DNA of 7,103 nucleotides from Lachnospiraceae bacterium. Its GTDB lineage: Bacteria > Bacillota > Clostridia > Lachnospirales > Lachnospiraceae. Positions 1-6,730 of this stretch are shown piece after piece. Positions within the stretch are counted from its first letter, which is position 1, and each line of letters begins with the position of its first letter. The notes beneath the pieces were generated by a model, which worked only from the letters and a program-made list of their open reading frames with translations, was not told the origin of the DNA and searched no databases. The stretch is taken from NCBI GenBank assembly GCA_024694785.1, contig JAILJL010000158.1, positions 1 to 7,103 of the forward strand. Reading direction: 5' to 3'. The position numbers and the translations under genes are program-made.

Positions 1-111
1 GAAGTAGAGAAGAAGGTTAGAGAGCATTATAATCTTGCTGACGATCTTCTCATGAATGCAGATGTAAAGGAGGATAAGGCGTCCAAGAAGGCGTCCAAAG
101 CTACGGAATAA
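1..111 (+). CDS. recA: RecA recombinase, C-terminal end (partial)
   Basis: The reading frame is open from the first base and ends at TAA 109-111, giving 36 residues. It begins EVEKKVREHYNL, which matches the end of the RecA C-terminal domain, where an E-x-E-K-K-[IV]-R-E helix is typical. A lysine-rich, low-complexity tail with a repeated KASK unit follows, as is common and poorly conserved in RecA. RecA is the ATP-dependent strand-exchange protein that drives homologous recombination and LexA cleavage in the SOS response. The assignment rests on this short tail and on the recX gene directly downstream, since recA-recX is a classical pair. The ATPase core is outside the window, so nothing can be said of its integrity. 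Confidence 0.85.
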   Translation, partial: EVEKKVREHYNLADDLLMNADVKEDKASKKASKATE

Positions 112-120
112 GGATGACTT

Positions 121-579
121 ATGAAGAAAGAATATGAATCAATCGAGGATATGATTAAGGATGCCAGAAAGAGAGCCTTATCGATCCTTGAGAGACGTGA
201 CAGAACGACCAGAGAATTAATAGATAAGCTTACAGAGGACGGATATCCGTCCTCTGTTGTGGATAATGCAATTGAGTATGTAAAGTCATATCATTATCTT
301 GATGATATGCGATATGCCGAGAATTACATACGATATCACAAGAGTCAGAAGAGCAAGACCGCGGTTAAATTATACCTTAAGGATAAGGGCGTAGATGCAG
401 AGACAATAGATTCGGCAATCGAGAAGGAATATGATAATGATGAGAAAGAAATGATTAAGGATTTGCTTAAGAAACGTCATTATGACCCGGATACCGCAGA
501 TTATAAAGAAAAGAACAGAATGCTTGCATATTGTATGCGACGTGGTTTTCCTTTTGATGATATTAAAAGCTTGCTTTAA
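121..579 (+). CDS. recX: Regulatory protein RecX (RecA modulator)
   Basis: This complete 152-residue protein fits the RecX family, whose members are usually about 150-270 residues; this one is near the short end. It is almost entirely helical, as expected from tandem three-helix RecX repeats. Repeat 1 spans about residues 17-58 and carries the hallmark LERRDRTTRELIDKL. Repeat 2 spans about 60-102 (YLDDMRYAENYI, then SK..V...L..KGV). Repeat 3 spans about 106-152 and ends in the family-typical CMRRGFPFDDIKSLL. RecX binds RecA filaments and limits or tunes their activity. The ATG at 121 is chosen because AAGGA (110-114) lies 6 nt upstream. That ribosome binding site overlaps the recA stop codon, so translation is probably coupled to recA and the two genes share a transcript. 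No convincing terminator follows the gene. Confidence 0.9.
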   Translation: MKKEYESIEDMIKDARKRALSILERRDRTTRELIDKLTEDGYPSSVVDNAIEYVKSYHYLDDMRYAENYIRYHKSQKSKTAVKLYLKDKGVDAETIDSAIEKEYDNDEKEMIKDLLKKRHYDPDTADYKEKNRMLAYCMRRGFPFDDIKSLL

Positions 580-589
580 AGAAAAAACA

Positions 590-618
590 TTGACACAATT
601 TGATAAAAAGTATAAAAT
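590..618 (+). promoter_or_regulatory. Sigma-A type promoter of rny
   Basis: A perfect -35 hexamer TTGACA (590-595) and a -10 hexamer TAAAAT (613-618) are separated by exactly 17 bp. Transcription is predicted to start near G625, giving a leader of about 115 nt before the rny start codon. The promoter lies 10 bp past the recX stop, so rny can be transcribed independently of recA-recX even though no terminator separates them. Confidence 0.8.
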
Positions 619-624
619 TTATAT

Positions 625-739
625 GTTGTATATTTGGGTTATTTTAAAACTCAAATCCATGTATAAGGGTACTTTGTCTATCAAGATGAAATATATAACA
701 ACATTTGCTTATTGAAAATTTAATAAAGGAGGTGCTCCT
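625..739 (+). promoter_or_regulatory. Structured 5' leader of rny with hairpin and masked ribosome binding site
   Basis: This AT-rich leader contains an inverted repeat, ATTTGGGTT (632-640) and AACTCAAAT (648-656), that makes a 9-bp stem with one G-U pair and a 7-nt loop. It is not followed by a T-run, so it is not a terminator. Further down, GTTGT (625-629) can pair with ACAAC (698-702). At the end, the ribosome binding site AAAGGAGGT sits in a small palindrome AGGAG-GTG-CTCCT (727-739), whose 5-bp stem would cover the Shine-Dalgarno sequence directly before the GTG start. No known riboswitch class is recognised. A regulatory role is inference only; the pairings are seen in the sequence. Confidence 0.35.
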
Positions 740-2299
740 GTGCATTTTGACGTTGTATCGTTATTAATCGGTCTTGCAATTGCACTTGTGACTGCCATAC
801 CTCTTACCGTCGCTATTTCCGGTTCGATAAGAAAGAAGAAATATGACGAGAAGATCGGCAGTGCTGAAGATAAGGCAAGACAGATTATCGATGAAGCTGT
901 CAAGAGCGCTGAGGCCAAGAAGCGTGAGTCGCTGCTCGAGATTAAAGAAGAGTCCATCAGAAGCAAGAATGAACTCGACAAAGAGATCAAAGAGAGACGT
1001 AATGAGATTCAGAATCGCGAACGCAGAATTACTCAGAGAGAAGAGACATTGGATAAGAAGATTTCTTCTGTTGAGAAGCGTGAGGCCGAGTATGTTGCCA
1101 AAGAGCATGAATTGGATGTTCAGCGTGAAAAGATAGCCAAATTAAACGAAGAGCGCGTACAGGAACTTGAGCGAATTTCAGGTTTAACCTCTGAACAGGC
1201 AAAGGATTATCTTTTAAAAACTGTTGAAGAAGATGTTAGAATTGACACAGCAAAGCTTGTAAAGGATCTTACTAATCAGGCTAAAGAAGAAGCAAACAAG
1301 AAGGCAAAGGAATACATTGTCCAGGCAATACAGAAGTGTGCGGCTGACCATGTATCCGAAGCGACAATTTCGGTTGTCCAGTTGCCTACCGATGAGATGA
1401 AAGGACGTATTATCGGTCGTGAAGGACGTAATATCCGTACACTTGAGACGATGACCGGTGTAGACTTAATTGTAGACGATACTCCGGATGCAGTAGTATT
1501 ATCAAGCTTCGATCCTGTAAGAAGAGAGATTGCAAGAATTGCACTTGAAAAGTTGATTGTTGACGGACGTATTCATCCGGCCAAGATTGAAGAGTGCGTC
1601 GAGAAAGCAACTAAGGAAGTTGAGACCATGATGCGTGAGGAAGGCGAGAATGCAGCTTTCGAAGCAGGTGTTCATGGTATACATCCGGAACTTATTAAGT
1701 TACTCGGACGTATGAGATTCCGTACAAGTTACGGACAGAATGCATTAAAGCATTCTATCGAAGTTGCTCAGTTGTCAGGATTACTTGCAGCTGAGATTGG
1801 AGTTGATATTAAGACAGCTAAGCGTGCCGGATTACTTCATGATATAGGTAAAGCGGTCGATCACGAGATGGAAGGTTCACATATCCAGCTCGGTGTCGAT
1901 CTTTGCCGTAAGTACAAGGAAGGTCCTATCGTTATTAATTCAGTCGAATCACATCACGGTGACGTTGAACCACAGTCACTTATAGCATGTATTGTACAGG
2001 CAGCCGATGCAATTTCGGCAGCCCGTCCGGGTGCGAGACGTGAGACGCTGGAGACATATGCTAACAGATTAAAACAGTTGGAAGAGATAGCCGATAGTTT
2101 CAAAGGTGTTGACAAATCTTTTGCTATTCAGGCAGGTAGAGAAGTTCGTATCATGGTTGTTCCTGAGCAGGTATCCGATGCTGATATGGTATTACTCGGA
2201 AGAGATATTGCAAAGCGTATCGAAAGTGAGCTTGCATATCCGGGTCAGATTAAGATCAGCGTGATACGTGAGTCAAGAGTGACTGACTACGCGAAATAA
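740..2299 (+). CDS. rny: Ribonuclease Y, membrane-anchored endoribonuclease
   Basis: The product is 519 residues, the normal RNase Y length, and all family parts are present. A transmembrane anchor covers about residues 5-27, followed by basic RKKK at 31-34. A long charged coiled coil runs from about 41 to 200. The KH RNA-binding domain carries GREGRNIR at 226-233. The HD domain has its metal-binding H367-D368, with other conserved histidines and acids around H338, H405-H406 and D423. The C-terminal domain ends near 519. RNase Y starts bulk mRNA decay and processes many operon transcripts at the inner face of the membrane. The GTG at 740 is chosen because AAAGGAGGT (725-733) lies 6 nt upstream and the anchor begins at once. 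The gene has its own promoter and terminator, so it is probably monocistronic. No truncation or missing catalytic residue is seen. Confidence 0.96.
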   Translation: MHFDVVSLLIGLAIALVTAIPLTVAISGSIRKKKYDEKIGSAEDKARQIIDEAVKSAEAKKRESLLEIKEESIRSKNELDKEIKERRNEIQNRERRITQREETLDKKISSVEKREAEYVAKEHELDVQREKIAKLNEERVQELERISGLTSEQAKDYLLKTVEEDVRIDTAKLVKDLTNQAKEEANKKAKEYIVQAIQKCAADHVSEATISVVQLPTDEMKGRIIGREGRNIRTLETMTGVDLIVDDTPDAVVLSSFDPVRREIARIALEKLIVDGRIHPAKIEECVEKATKEVETMMREEGENAAFEAGVHGIHPELIKLLGRMRFRTSYGQNALKHSIEVAQLSGLLAAEIGVDIKTAKRAGLLHDIGKAVDHEMEGSHIQLGVDLCRKYKEGPIVINSVESHHGDVEPQSLIACIVQAADAISAARPGARRETLETYANRLKQLEEIADSFKGVDKSFAIQAGREVRIMVVPEQVSDADMVLLGRDIAKRIESELAYPGQIKISVIRESRVTDYAK

Positions 2300-2301
2300 T
2301 C

Positions 2302-2345
2302 AAAAAAATAGCCCTTGCGAGAAATCGCAAGGGTTATATTTTTGA
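2302..2345 (+). terminator. Intrinsic terminator after rny
   Basis: CCCTTGCGA (2312-2320) and TCGCAAGGG (2325-2333) form a perfect 9-bp stem closed by a GAAA loop. The stem can be extended by ATAG/TTAT with a G-U pair. The 3' side runs into TTATATTTTT and the 5' side is an A-run. It begins 3 nt after the rny stop codon. The A-run upstream and T-run downstream would let it work in both directions, although no gene faces it on the - strand. Confidence 0.92.
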
Positions 2346-2369
2346 TTATCGTGATTTGCCGTTATAAGG

Positions 2370-2401
2370 TTGAATTTAAGCGCTTTTTAGTGTATTATAA
2401 T
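2370..2401 (+). promoter_or_regulatory. Promoter of the tRNA-Arg gene
   Basis: TTGAAT (2370-2375) is a fair -35 element. Two overlapping -10 candidates follow: TATTAT (2393-2398) at the ideal 17-bp spacing, and a perfect TATAAT (2396-2401) at 20 bp. The first predicts a start near 2405 and the second near 2408-2409, at the first base of the tRNA itself. Either way the 5' leader is at most a few nucleotides. Confidence 0.65.
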
Positions 2402-2408
2402 ATGTGCT

Positions 2409-2480
2409 GCACCTGTAGCTCAGGGGAGAGAGCAATGGATTCCGGTTCCATGAGCGGGGGTTCGATTCCCTCCAGGTGCG
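2409..2480 (+). tRNA. tRNA-Arg (anticodon CCG)
   Basis: A full cloverleaf of 72 nt can be drawn. The acceptor stem GCACCTG/CAGGTGC has seven perfect pairs. T8 and A9 precede a D stem of GCTC/GAGC. The anticodon stem ATGGA/TCCAT (2435-2439, 2447-2451) holds the loop TTCCGGT, with U33 and anticodon CCG at 2442-2444. This reads CGG, an arginine codon. A 4-nt variable loop is followed by the T stem GGGGG/CCCTC with one G-U pair and the loop TTCGATT. The discriminator base is G2480, and the next bases are TTT, so CCA is not encoded and must be added after transcription. No clear terminator follows, and the next gene starts 42 nt downstream. Confidence 0.95.
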
Positions 2481-2522
2481 TTTATTTGAAATCAATGTAT
2501 TTTTATGATAGAGGGCGTTTGG

Positions 2523-3830
2523 ATGAGTAATAAGAATAATAAAAAGCAAGAGTTTAAGCATAATGCGGATACTTTATTCAAGAAGGTTGTTGAGTTTATA
2601 AATACGAACAAGAGATATGTAATTGCAGCAGGAGCTTTATTATGTTTTGTGCTGATTCTTTTCTTTGCGGTTGGCAAGGGAGGGCTTTTTATCGGCAAGA
2701 AGAGTTCTTCCGGTGATGCTCTTAAGTTTGTTGAGAATAAGGATAAAGAGATTACTACATTATTTGAGAATTATTATGAGGCGTATGCCGCAGGTGATGT
2801 TAAAGCGCTTGCTTCATATGCTGCACCGATTTCAGACAATGAATGCGAATACATTGAGTTATTCTCATCATATATTAAAGCATATAAGATAGATAAGATA
2901 TATACTCAGCAGGGAATAGATGAGAATTCCTGTCTTGCTATGGTAGAGATTGATATTGAATTCGAGGGTGTCAAGACAACGGCACCGGGACTTGATTGTT
3001 TTTACATAACCGGAATTAAGACGGGACATTTGTATATTAATAATCTATATTCTCAATTCAATCTTGGAACTCACGAATATGTTACGGAAGATCAGATTAA
3101 TACCTGTATCAAGAAGTTCGTTATGAGAAGTGAAGTGGCTGAACTTCAGGAGAAGGTTGATAAGCGTTATGAGGAGGCCATTCTTAAGGATGAGGACCTT
3201 GATTTTCTTATCAATTCTACAATGAGTGTTGCAATCAATGATTTGATGAGCAGCCTTAAGCTTCTTCAGAATCAGATGCCGCCTGTTGTGGTAATAGGCG
3301 ATTCTACGGATGATGATTCCGGTGATGATAGCGATGATGCAGGTGAGGGTGAAGATGAACCTGAACCAGAGGAAATTGTAATAGATCCTGAGCTTGAGAT
3401 AACGGAATATGCAATAACAACCGATGAGGTAAATGTCCGTTTCGGCGCAAGCAAGGATAAGAAAGCTATCGGTAAGGCTGCTGCAGGTGCCAAGGTTATC
3501 GTAATTGCGGTGGATCCTTGGGGTGAATGGTCTTATGTGCAGGTTAACGATGATCTTAAGGGATTCATAAGAAACGATTTCCTTATTACACAGGATAATG
3601 ACGAGGCAATAACAGGCCTTCCGGGATATCCGGAAAAGGATGCAAAAGCTACTATAGTAACAGATGGTGCCGAGCTTGTTACATCTATGAAGGAATATAA
3701 CAGGACAATCATCACCAAGCTTACCGAGGGAACACAGGTTACCGTTATTGCCGCATATCGTAACGGATTCGTTAAGGTAATGGTTAATGGTAAGACCGGA
3801 TATATTTTACTTACGACAATTACGTATTAA
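2523..3830 (+). CDS. Membrane-anchored protein with NTF2-like region and two SH3-like domains, function unknown
   Basis: The 435-residue product has a basic, cytoplasmic N-terminus (1-31) and one hydrophobic segment at about 32-51 (VIAAGALLCFVLILFFAV). This predicts an uncleaved anchor with the rest outside the cell. Residues about 72-175 look NTF2-like (FENYYEAYAAGDVKALASYA at the start). A helical part runs to about 252, then a very acidic D/E/S/G/P linker covers about 260-288. The first bacterial SH3 domain (about 296-356) shows VNVR, G..W..V and GFIR. A second, weaker SH3-like unit (about 375-435) ends in GKTGYILLTTI. Such SH3 domains often bind cell-wall peptides, so an envelope role is plausible; no catalytic motif is seen. 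ATG 2523 is preferred because GAGGG (2511-2515) is 7 nt upstream. An in-frame ATG at 2505 has no ribosome binding site. No own promoter is evident, and the upstream tRNA promoter may drive it. Confidence 0.85.
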   Translation: MSNKNNKKQEFKHNADTLFKKVVEFINTNKRYVIAAGALLCFVLILFFAVGKGGLFIGKKSSSGDALKFVENKDKEITTLFENYYEAYAAGDVKALASYAAPISDNECEYIELFSSYIKAYKIDKIYTQQGIDENSCLAMVEIDIEFEGVKTTAPGLDCFYITGIKTGHLYINNLYSQFNLGTHEYVTEDQINTCIKKFVMRSEVAELQEKVDKRYEEAILKDEDLDFLINSTMSVAINDLMSSLKLLQNQMPPVVVIGDSTDDDSGDDSDDAGEGEDEPEPEEIVIDPELEITEYAITTDEVNVRFGASKDKKAIGKAAAGAKVIVIAVDPWGEWSYVQVNDDLKGFIRNDFLITQDNDEAITGLPGYPEKDAKATIVTDGAELVTSMKEYNRTIITKLTEGTQVTVIAAYRNGFVKVMVNGKTGYILLTTITY

Positions 3831-3849
3831 TTCTTAATTGGTAGTTAAC

Positions 3850-3907
3850 AGGCTTATTATATGGTATAATTCCAGATAGAATTATACTGATAATAAGCCT
3901 TTATTTT
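3850..3907 (+). terminator. Long AT-rich hairpin terminator after the SH3 protein gene
   Basis: The outer arms AGGCTTATTAT (3850-3860) and ATAATAAGCCT (3890-3900) are a perfect 11-bp inverted repeat. Inner arms GTATAATTC (3864-3872) and GAATTATAC (3879-3887) add 9 bp around the loop CAGATA, with a small internal loop between the two stems. TTATTTT (3901-3907) follows as a short, interrupted T-run. The stem base is GC-containing (AGGC/GCCT), as in intrinsic terminators, but the rest is AT-rich, so its efficiency is uncertain. Confidence 0.7.
3862..3870 (+). promoter_or_regulatory. Extended -10 promoter of the rluF-ligA unit, inside the terminator hairpin
   Basis: TGGTATAAT (3862-3870) is a perfect TGn extended -10 element. 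The -35 region at 17-bp spacing (TAGTTA, 3842-3847) is weak, as is usual for extended -10 promoters. The predicted start near 3876-3877 falls in the hairpin loop, about 47 nt before the rluF start. The same TGGTATAAT occurs before the Asp23 family gene at 6686-6694, which supports it as a promoter type used by this genome. Confidence 0.6.
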
Positions 3908-3923
3908 ATGGCGTTTGGAGAAA

Positions 3924-4667
3924 ATGGAAGAGATAAGAATCAATAAATACCTGTCTGATATAGGATTCTGTTCGAGGCGGCAGGCAGATAAGTTAATAGA
4001 AGAAGGAAAGATAATCATAGACGGCGAAGTATGTGGCATGGGTCGCAAAGTTACGGGTGTCGAAGACATTAAGGTTAACGGTGTGGCGGTTAAAAGCACC
4101 AGGAAGGAAGGAACTTTTACCCTTATAGCATTCAATAAGCCTGTCGGCATCGTGTGCACTTCACAGAAGCGTGAGAAGGATAATATTATTGACTATATTA
4201 ATTATCCGACGAGAATCTATCCCATAGGGAGACTTGATAAGAACTCGGAAGGGCTTATTCTGCTCACGGATAACGGCGATATCGTTAATAAGATGATGCG
4301 TTCCGGCAATAAGCATGAGAAGGAGTATATAGTGTCCGTTAACAAGGATATAAACGACGATTTCCTTACTAAGATGAGGAATGGTGTACCGATACTTGAT
4401 ACGGTTACCAGAAAGTGCGAAGTTACTAAGTTATCAAAGAGAAAGTTCAGGATTATCCTTACGCAGGGACTAAATAGGCAGATAAGACGTATGTGCGAAG
4501 CACTTGATTATCGCGTTACGTATCTTAAGAGGGTAAGGGTGCTGAATATAGAACTTGGGGATCTTAAAACAGGCGAATATCGGGATGTGACGGACGAAGA
4601 GCGGGAAGAGCTTTTATCCATCATAGGTAATTCCAGTAACACAACCGTTATAGAGAAAGAGGATTAG
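3924..4667 (+). CDS. rluF: 23S rRNA pseudouridine synthase, RluF type
   Basis: The 247-residue protein has an N-terminal S4 RNA-binding domain (about 4-60: RINKYLSDIGFCSRRQADKL) and an RsuA/RluB/E/F-type pseudouridine synthase domain (about 64-225). The catalytic aspartate is D105 in IGRLDKNSEGL. Within the superfamily it looks most like RluF by recalled comparison with the E. coli protein: GN.HEKEY.V (128-137), GVPIL.TVT.KC.V (154-167) and QGLNRQIRRMCE (181-192). E. coli RluF makes pseudouridine at 23S rRNA position 2604 and can also act on 2605; the exact target here is inferred. The E. coli protein's long basic C-terminal tail is absent. ATG 3924 is chosen because GGAG (3917-3920) lies just upstream, though only 3 nt away. 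A TTG at 3915 is possible but lacks a ribosome binding site. The gene is followed after 2 nt by ligA. RluB is the alternative subfamily. Confidence 0.85.
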   Translation: MEEIRINKYLSDIGFCSRRQADKLIEEGKIIIDGEVCGMGRKVTGVEDIKVNGVAVKSTRKEGTFTLIAFNKPVGIVCTSQKREKDNIIDYINYPTRIYPIGRLDKNSEGLILLTDNGDIVNKMMRSGNKHEKEYIVSVNKDINDDFLTKMRNGVPILDTVTRKCEVTKLSKRKFRIILTQGLNRQIRRMCEALDYRVTYLKRVRVLNIELGDLKTGEYRDVTDEEREELLSIIGNSSNTTVIEKED

Positions 4668-4669
4668 AT

Positions 4670-6646
4670 ATGGATAAGGAAAAGCGCATAAGGGAGCTTG
4701 TTGATGCATTAAATGATGCATCAGGGCGGTATTATAACGGACTTGAAGAGAGTATCTCTAACTTTGAATGGGATGCGATGTTCGATGAACTTACAGCTTT
4801 GGAAGAAGAGACCGGAATTATTTTGCCGGATTCCCCGACACAGAACGCCGGTTACGAAGAGACAAGCGGTAATAAGGAAGCACATGAATTTCCTGCTTTA
4901 TCTCTTGCAAAGACAAAGAAGATAGGGGACCTTAAGGAATTTGCCGGAGAAAGGGACATATATCTGAGTTATAAGCTTGACGGATTGACTCTTGTATTAA
5001 CTTATGACGGTGGTAGGTTGCAGAAGATTCTGACCAGAGGTAACGGCCAGATAGGAAGTAATATCACCTACCTTAAGAATGTGATAATCGGAATTCCGGA
5101 GACCATAGAAGAAAAGGGGCACTTAGTTGTCCGCGGTGAAGCAATCATTTCTTATACGGATTTTGAAATCATCAACGATACCATCGATGATGAAGATGAA
5201 AGATATGCTAATCCGAGAAATCTTGCAAGCGGTACGCTGGCGCTTGACGATAAGGAGAAAGTCAAATCAAGGCATGTCAATTTCATAGCTTTTACGCTGG
5301 TACATCTTGACAGGCCGATGCAGTCTTTCGGCGAAAGAATGGCATATCTTAAGCTGCTTGGATTCAATGTCGTTGAACATGAGCTTACGAATGCGGCAAG
5401 GATTGAGGAGTCTGTAGAAAAGTTCACCCGGAAGGTGGAGAACGGGGAGATGGATTTTCCGGTTGACGGTCTCGTAATTACTTATGATGATACTGATTAT
5501 GCCGCGACGGGGTCGGTTACCGGGCATCATGCCACCCGCGCGGGACTGGCCTATAAGTGGCAGGATGTAGTTGCAGAGTCGGAACTGCTCTATATAGAGT
5601 GGTCTTGTGCGATTGCGACGATTTCTCCGGTTGCGGTATTTGAGCCTGTTAATCTTGAGGGTACCAAAGTGGAGCGGGCCTCGCTTTGCAATATATCGGA
5701 GATAGAGCGACTTGGTGTAGGTGGTAAGGGAACACGCATTGAGGTAATAAAGAGCAATAAGATCATACCGAAGATAATAGGAGTTAAAGAAAAAGTTGGA
5801 GAGTTGACGATTCCGGACAAATGTCCGGCATGTAATGCGCCGACAAGGATTAAGATAAGCGATAAGAGCGGAACAAAGACCTTACATTGTACCAATCCGG
5901 ATTGCCCGGCAAAGGATATTAAGAAATTTACGAGATTTGTAAGCAAGCAGGGACTTGATATTGACGGTCTGTCGATTCAGACAATTGTAAGATTCGTTAA
6001 TCTGGGATATATCAAGACACTTCCGGATTTCTATAAGCTTGACAGATTCTACGAAGAAATTGCAGGTCTTGACGGATTCGGCGAGAAGTCTGTAGAGAAT
6101 CTTGCGGCAGCAATAGAGAGAAGTAAAAATGCGGACCCTGTTAATCTTATTTTCTCACTTTGCATACCGAAGATAGGTAAGGATGCAGCAAAAAGGATTG
6201 TCAATGCATTGGGTTTCAAGGGCTTTACCGATAAGACCGGTGACCGCTTGGCACTTGAGAATATAGATAAGATCGGCCCGGAAAGAGCAAGCAGTATCGC
6301 GGAATACTTTGCCAATCCGAAGCGTAAGAGTGAATTTGATGAGCTTTTATCATTGCTTACGATCAAAGATGAAGGACCAAAAGATACGTCCGGCGGAGAA
6401 TTGGCAGGTCTTACTTTCGTAATCACGGGAGATGTTAATGTGTATAAGAACCGCGATGAATTCAAGGCATATGTAGAAAGCAAGGGCGGTTCGGTTACGG
6501 GATCGGTATCGAAGAAGACGGATTATCTTGTTAATAATGATGTTGAATCCACATCATCGAAGAATATGAAGGCAAAAGAACTGAATATCCCGATTATATC
6601 CGAAATCGAGTTCATTGAGCGATTTGACAAGGAGCGCAGTTTATAA
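4670..6646 (+). CDS. ligA: NAD+-dependent DNA ligase, divergent LigA type
   Basis: The 658-residue protein has the LigA domain order: Ia (about 1-65), adenylation domain (66-300), OB fold (305-370), four-cysteine zinc finger (C385, C388, C407, C412), helix-hairpin-helix region (420-545) and BRCT domain (576-652). K102 in YKLDG is the expected nucleotidyl lysine. E157 of RGE, R183 of ANPRN, D266 of VDG and K296 are also kept. Many other positions that are near-invariant in classical LigA differ, including S100 two residues before K102, TRGNGQIGSN at 122-131, A191, N258 and T271, and the VGRTG motif of the OB domain is missing. NAD+ ligases seal nicks in replication and repair. The ATG at 4670 has AGAGGA 6 nt upstream, inside the rluF 3' end, so translation is likely coupled. 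The frame is intact, so it is not an obvious pseudogene. It may be a second ligase beside a standard one elsewhere. Confidence 0.88.
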   Translation: MDKEKRIRELVDALNDASGRYYNGLEESISNFEWDAMFDELTALEEETGIILPDSPTQNAGYEETSGNKEAHEFPALSLAKTKKIGDLKEFAGERDIYLSYKLDGLTLVLTYDGGRLQKILTRGNGQIGSNITYLKNVIIGIPETIEEKGHLVVRGEAIISYTDFEIINDTIDDEDERYANPRNLASGTLALDDKEKVKSRHVNFIAFTLVHLDRPMQSFGERMAYLKLLGFNVVEHELTNAARIEESVEKFTRKVENGEMDFPVDGLVITYDDTDYAATGSVTGHHATRAGLAYKWQDVVAESELLYIEWSCAIATISPVAVFEPVNLEGTKVERASLCNISEIERLGVGGKGTRIEVIKSNKIIPKIIGVKEKVGELTIPDKCPACNAPTRIKISDKSGTKTLHCTNPDCPAKDIKKFTRFVSKQGLDIDGLSIQTIVRFVNLGYIKTLPDFYKLDRFYEEIAGLDGFGEKSVENLAAAIERSKNADPVNLIFSLCIPKIGKDAAKRIVNALGFKGFTDKTGDRLALENIDKIGPERASSIAEYFANPKRKSEFDELLSLLTIKDEGPKDTSGGELAGLTFVITGDVNVYKNRDEFKAYVESKGGSVTGSVSKKTDYLVNNDVESTSSKNMKAKELNIPIISEIEFIERFDKERSL

Positions 6647-6685
6647 ATCTTTTATATTTTTCTGGTTTTAAAATGACTATGGATT

Positions 6686-6694
6686 TGGTATAAT
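6686..6694 (+). promoter_or_regulatory. Extended -10 promoter of the Asp23 family gene
   Basis: TGGTATAAT is a perfect TGn plus TATAAT element. The -35 region at standard spacing (TTTTAA, 6666-6671) is poor. Transcription is predicted to start near G6701, about 30 nt before the start codon. I see no GC-rich terminator hairpin between the ligA stop at 6646 and this promoter, only AT-rich sequence, so read-through from ligA is also possible. Confidence 0.65.
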
Positions 6695-6730
6695 CTATGT
6701 GTTATGAGTTATTATATAGGAGGCATTAAT

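Noticed and set aside
563..590. Possible terminator at the end of recX, TTAAAAGC-TT-GCTTTAA followed by an A-rich stretch.
   Set aside because: The stem is short and AT-rich, its loop is only 2 nt, and there is no T-run on the + strand after it.
2409..2480. The tRNA-Arg gene as an attachment site for an integrated element.
   Set aside because: No integrase and no repeat of the tRNA 3' end are present in the window.
2486..2509. Possible separate promoter for the SH3 gene, TTGAAA (2486-2491) and TATGAT (2504-2509).
   Set aside because: The spacing is only 12 bp, too short for a sigma-A promoter, and the predicted start would fall at the ribosome binding site.
3272..3493. Open frame of 73 codons on the - strand opposite the acidic linker of the SH3 protein.
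   Set aside because: It is rich in Ser and Pro only because it mirrors the GAT/GAG-rich linker. It has no ribosome binding site and looks like a shadow frame.
2514..3919. The 10-mer GGCGTTTGGA occurs just before two start codons, at 2514-2523 and 3910-3919.
   Set aside because: A shared 10-mer is expected by chance many times in 7 kb. The two copies sit at different distances from the start codons and no flanking similarity extends the match.
6049..6483. Open frame of 144 codons on the - strand inside ligA.
   Set aside because: It lies fully within a well-supported gene, resembles no family I know, and has no promoter or ribosome binding site evidence.
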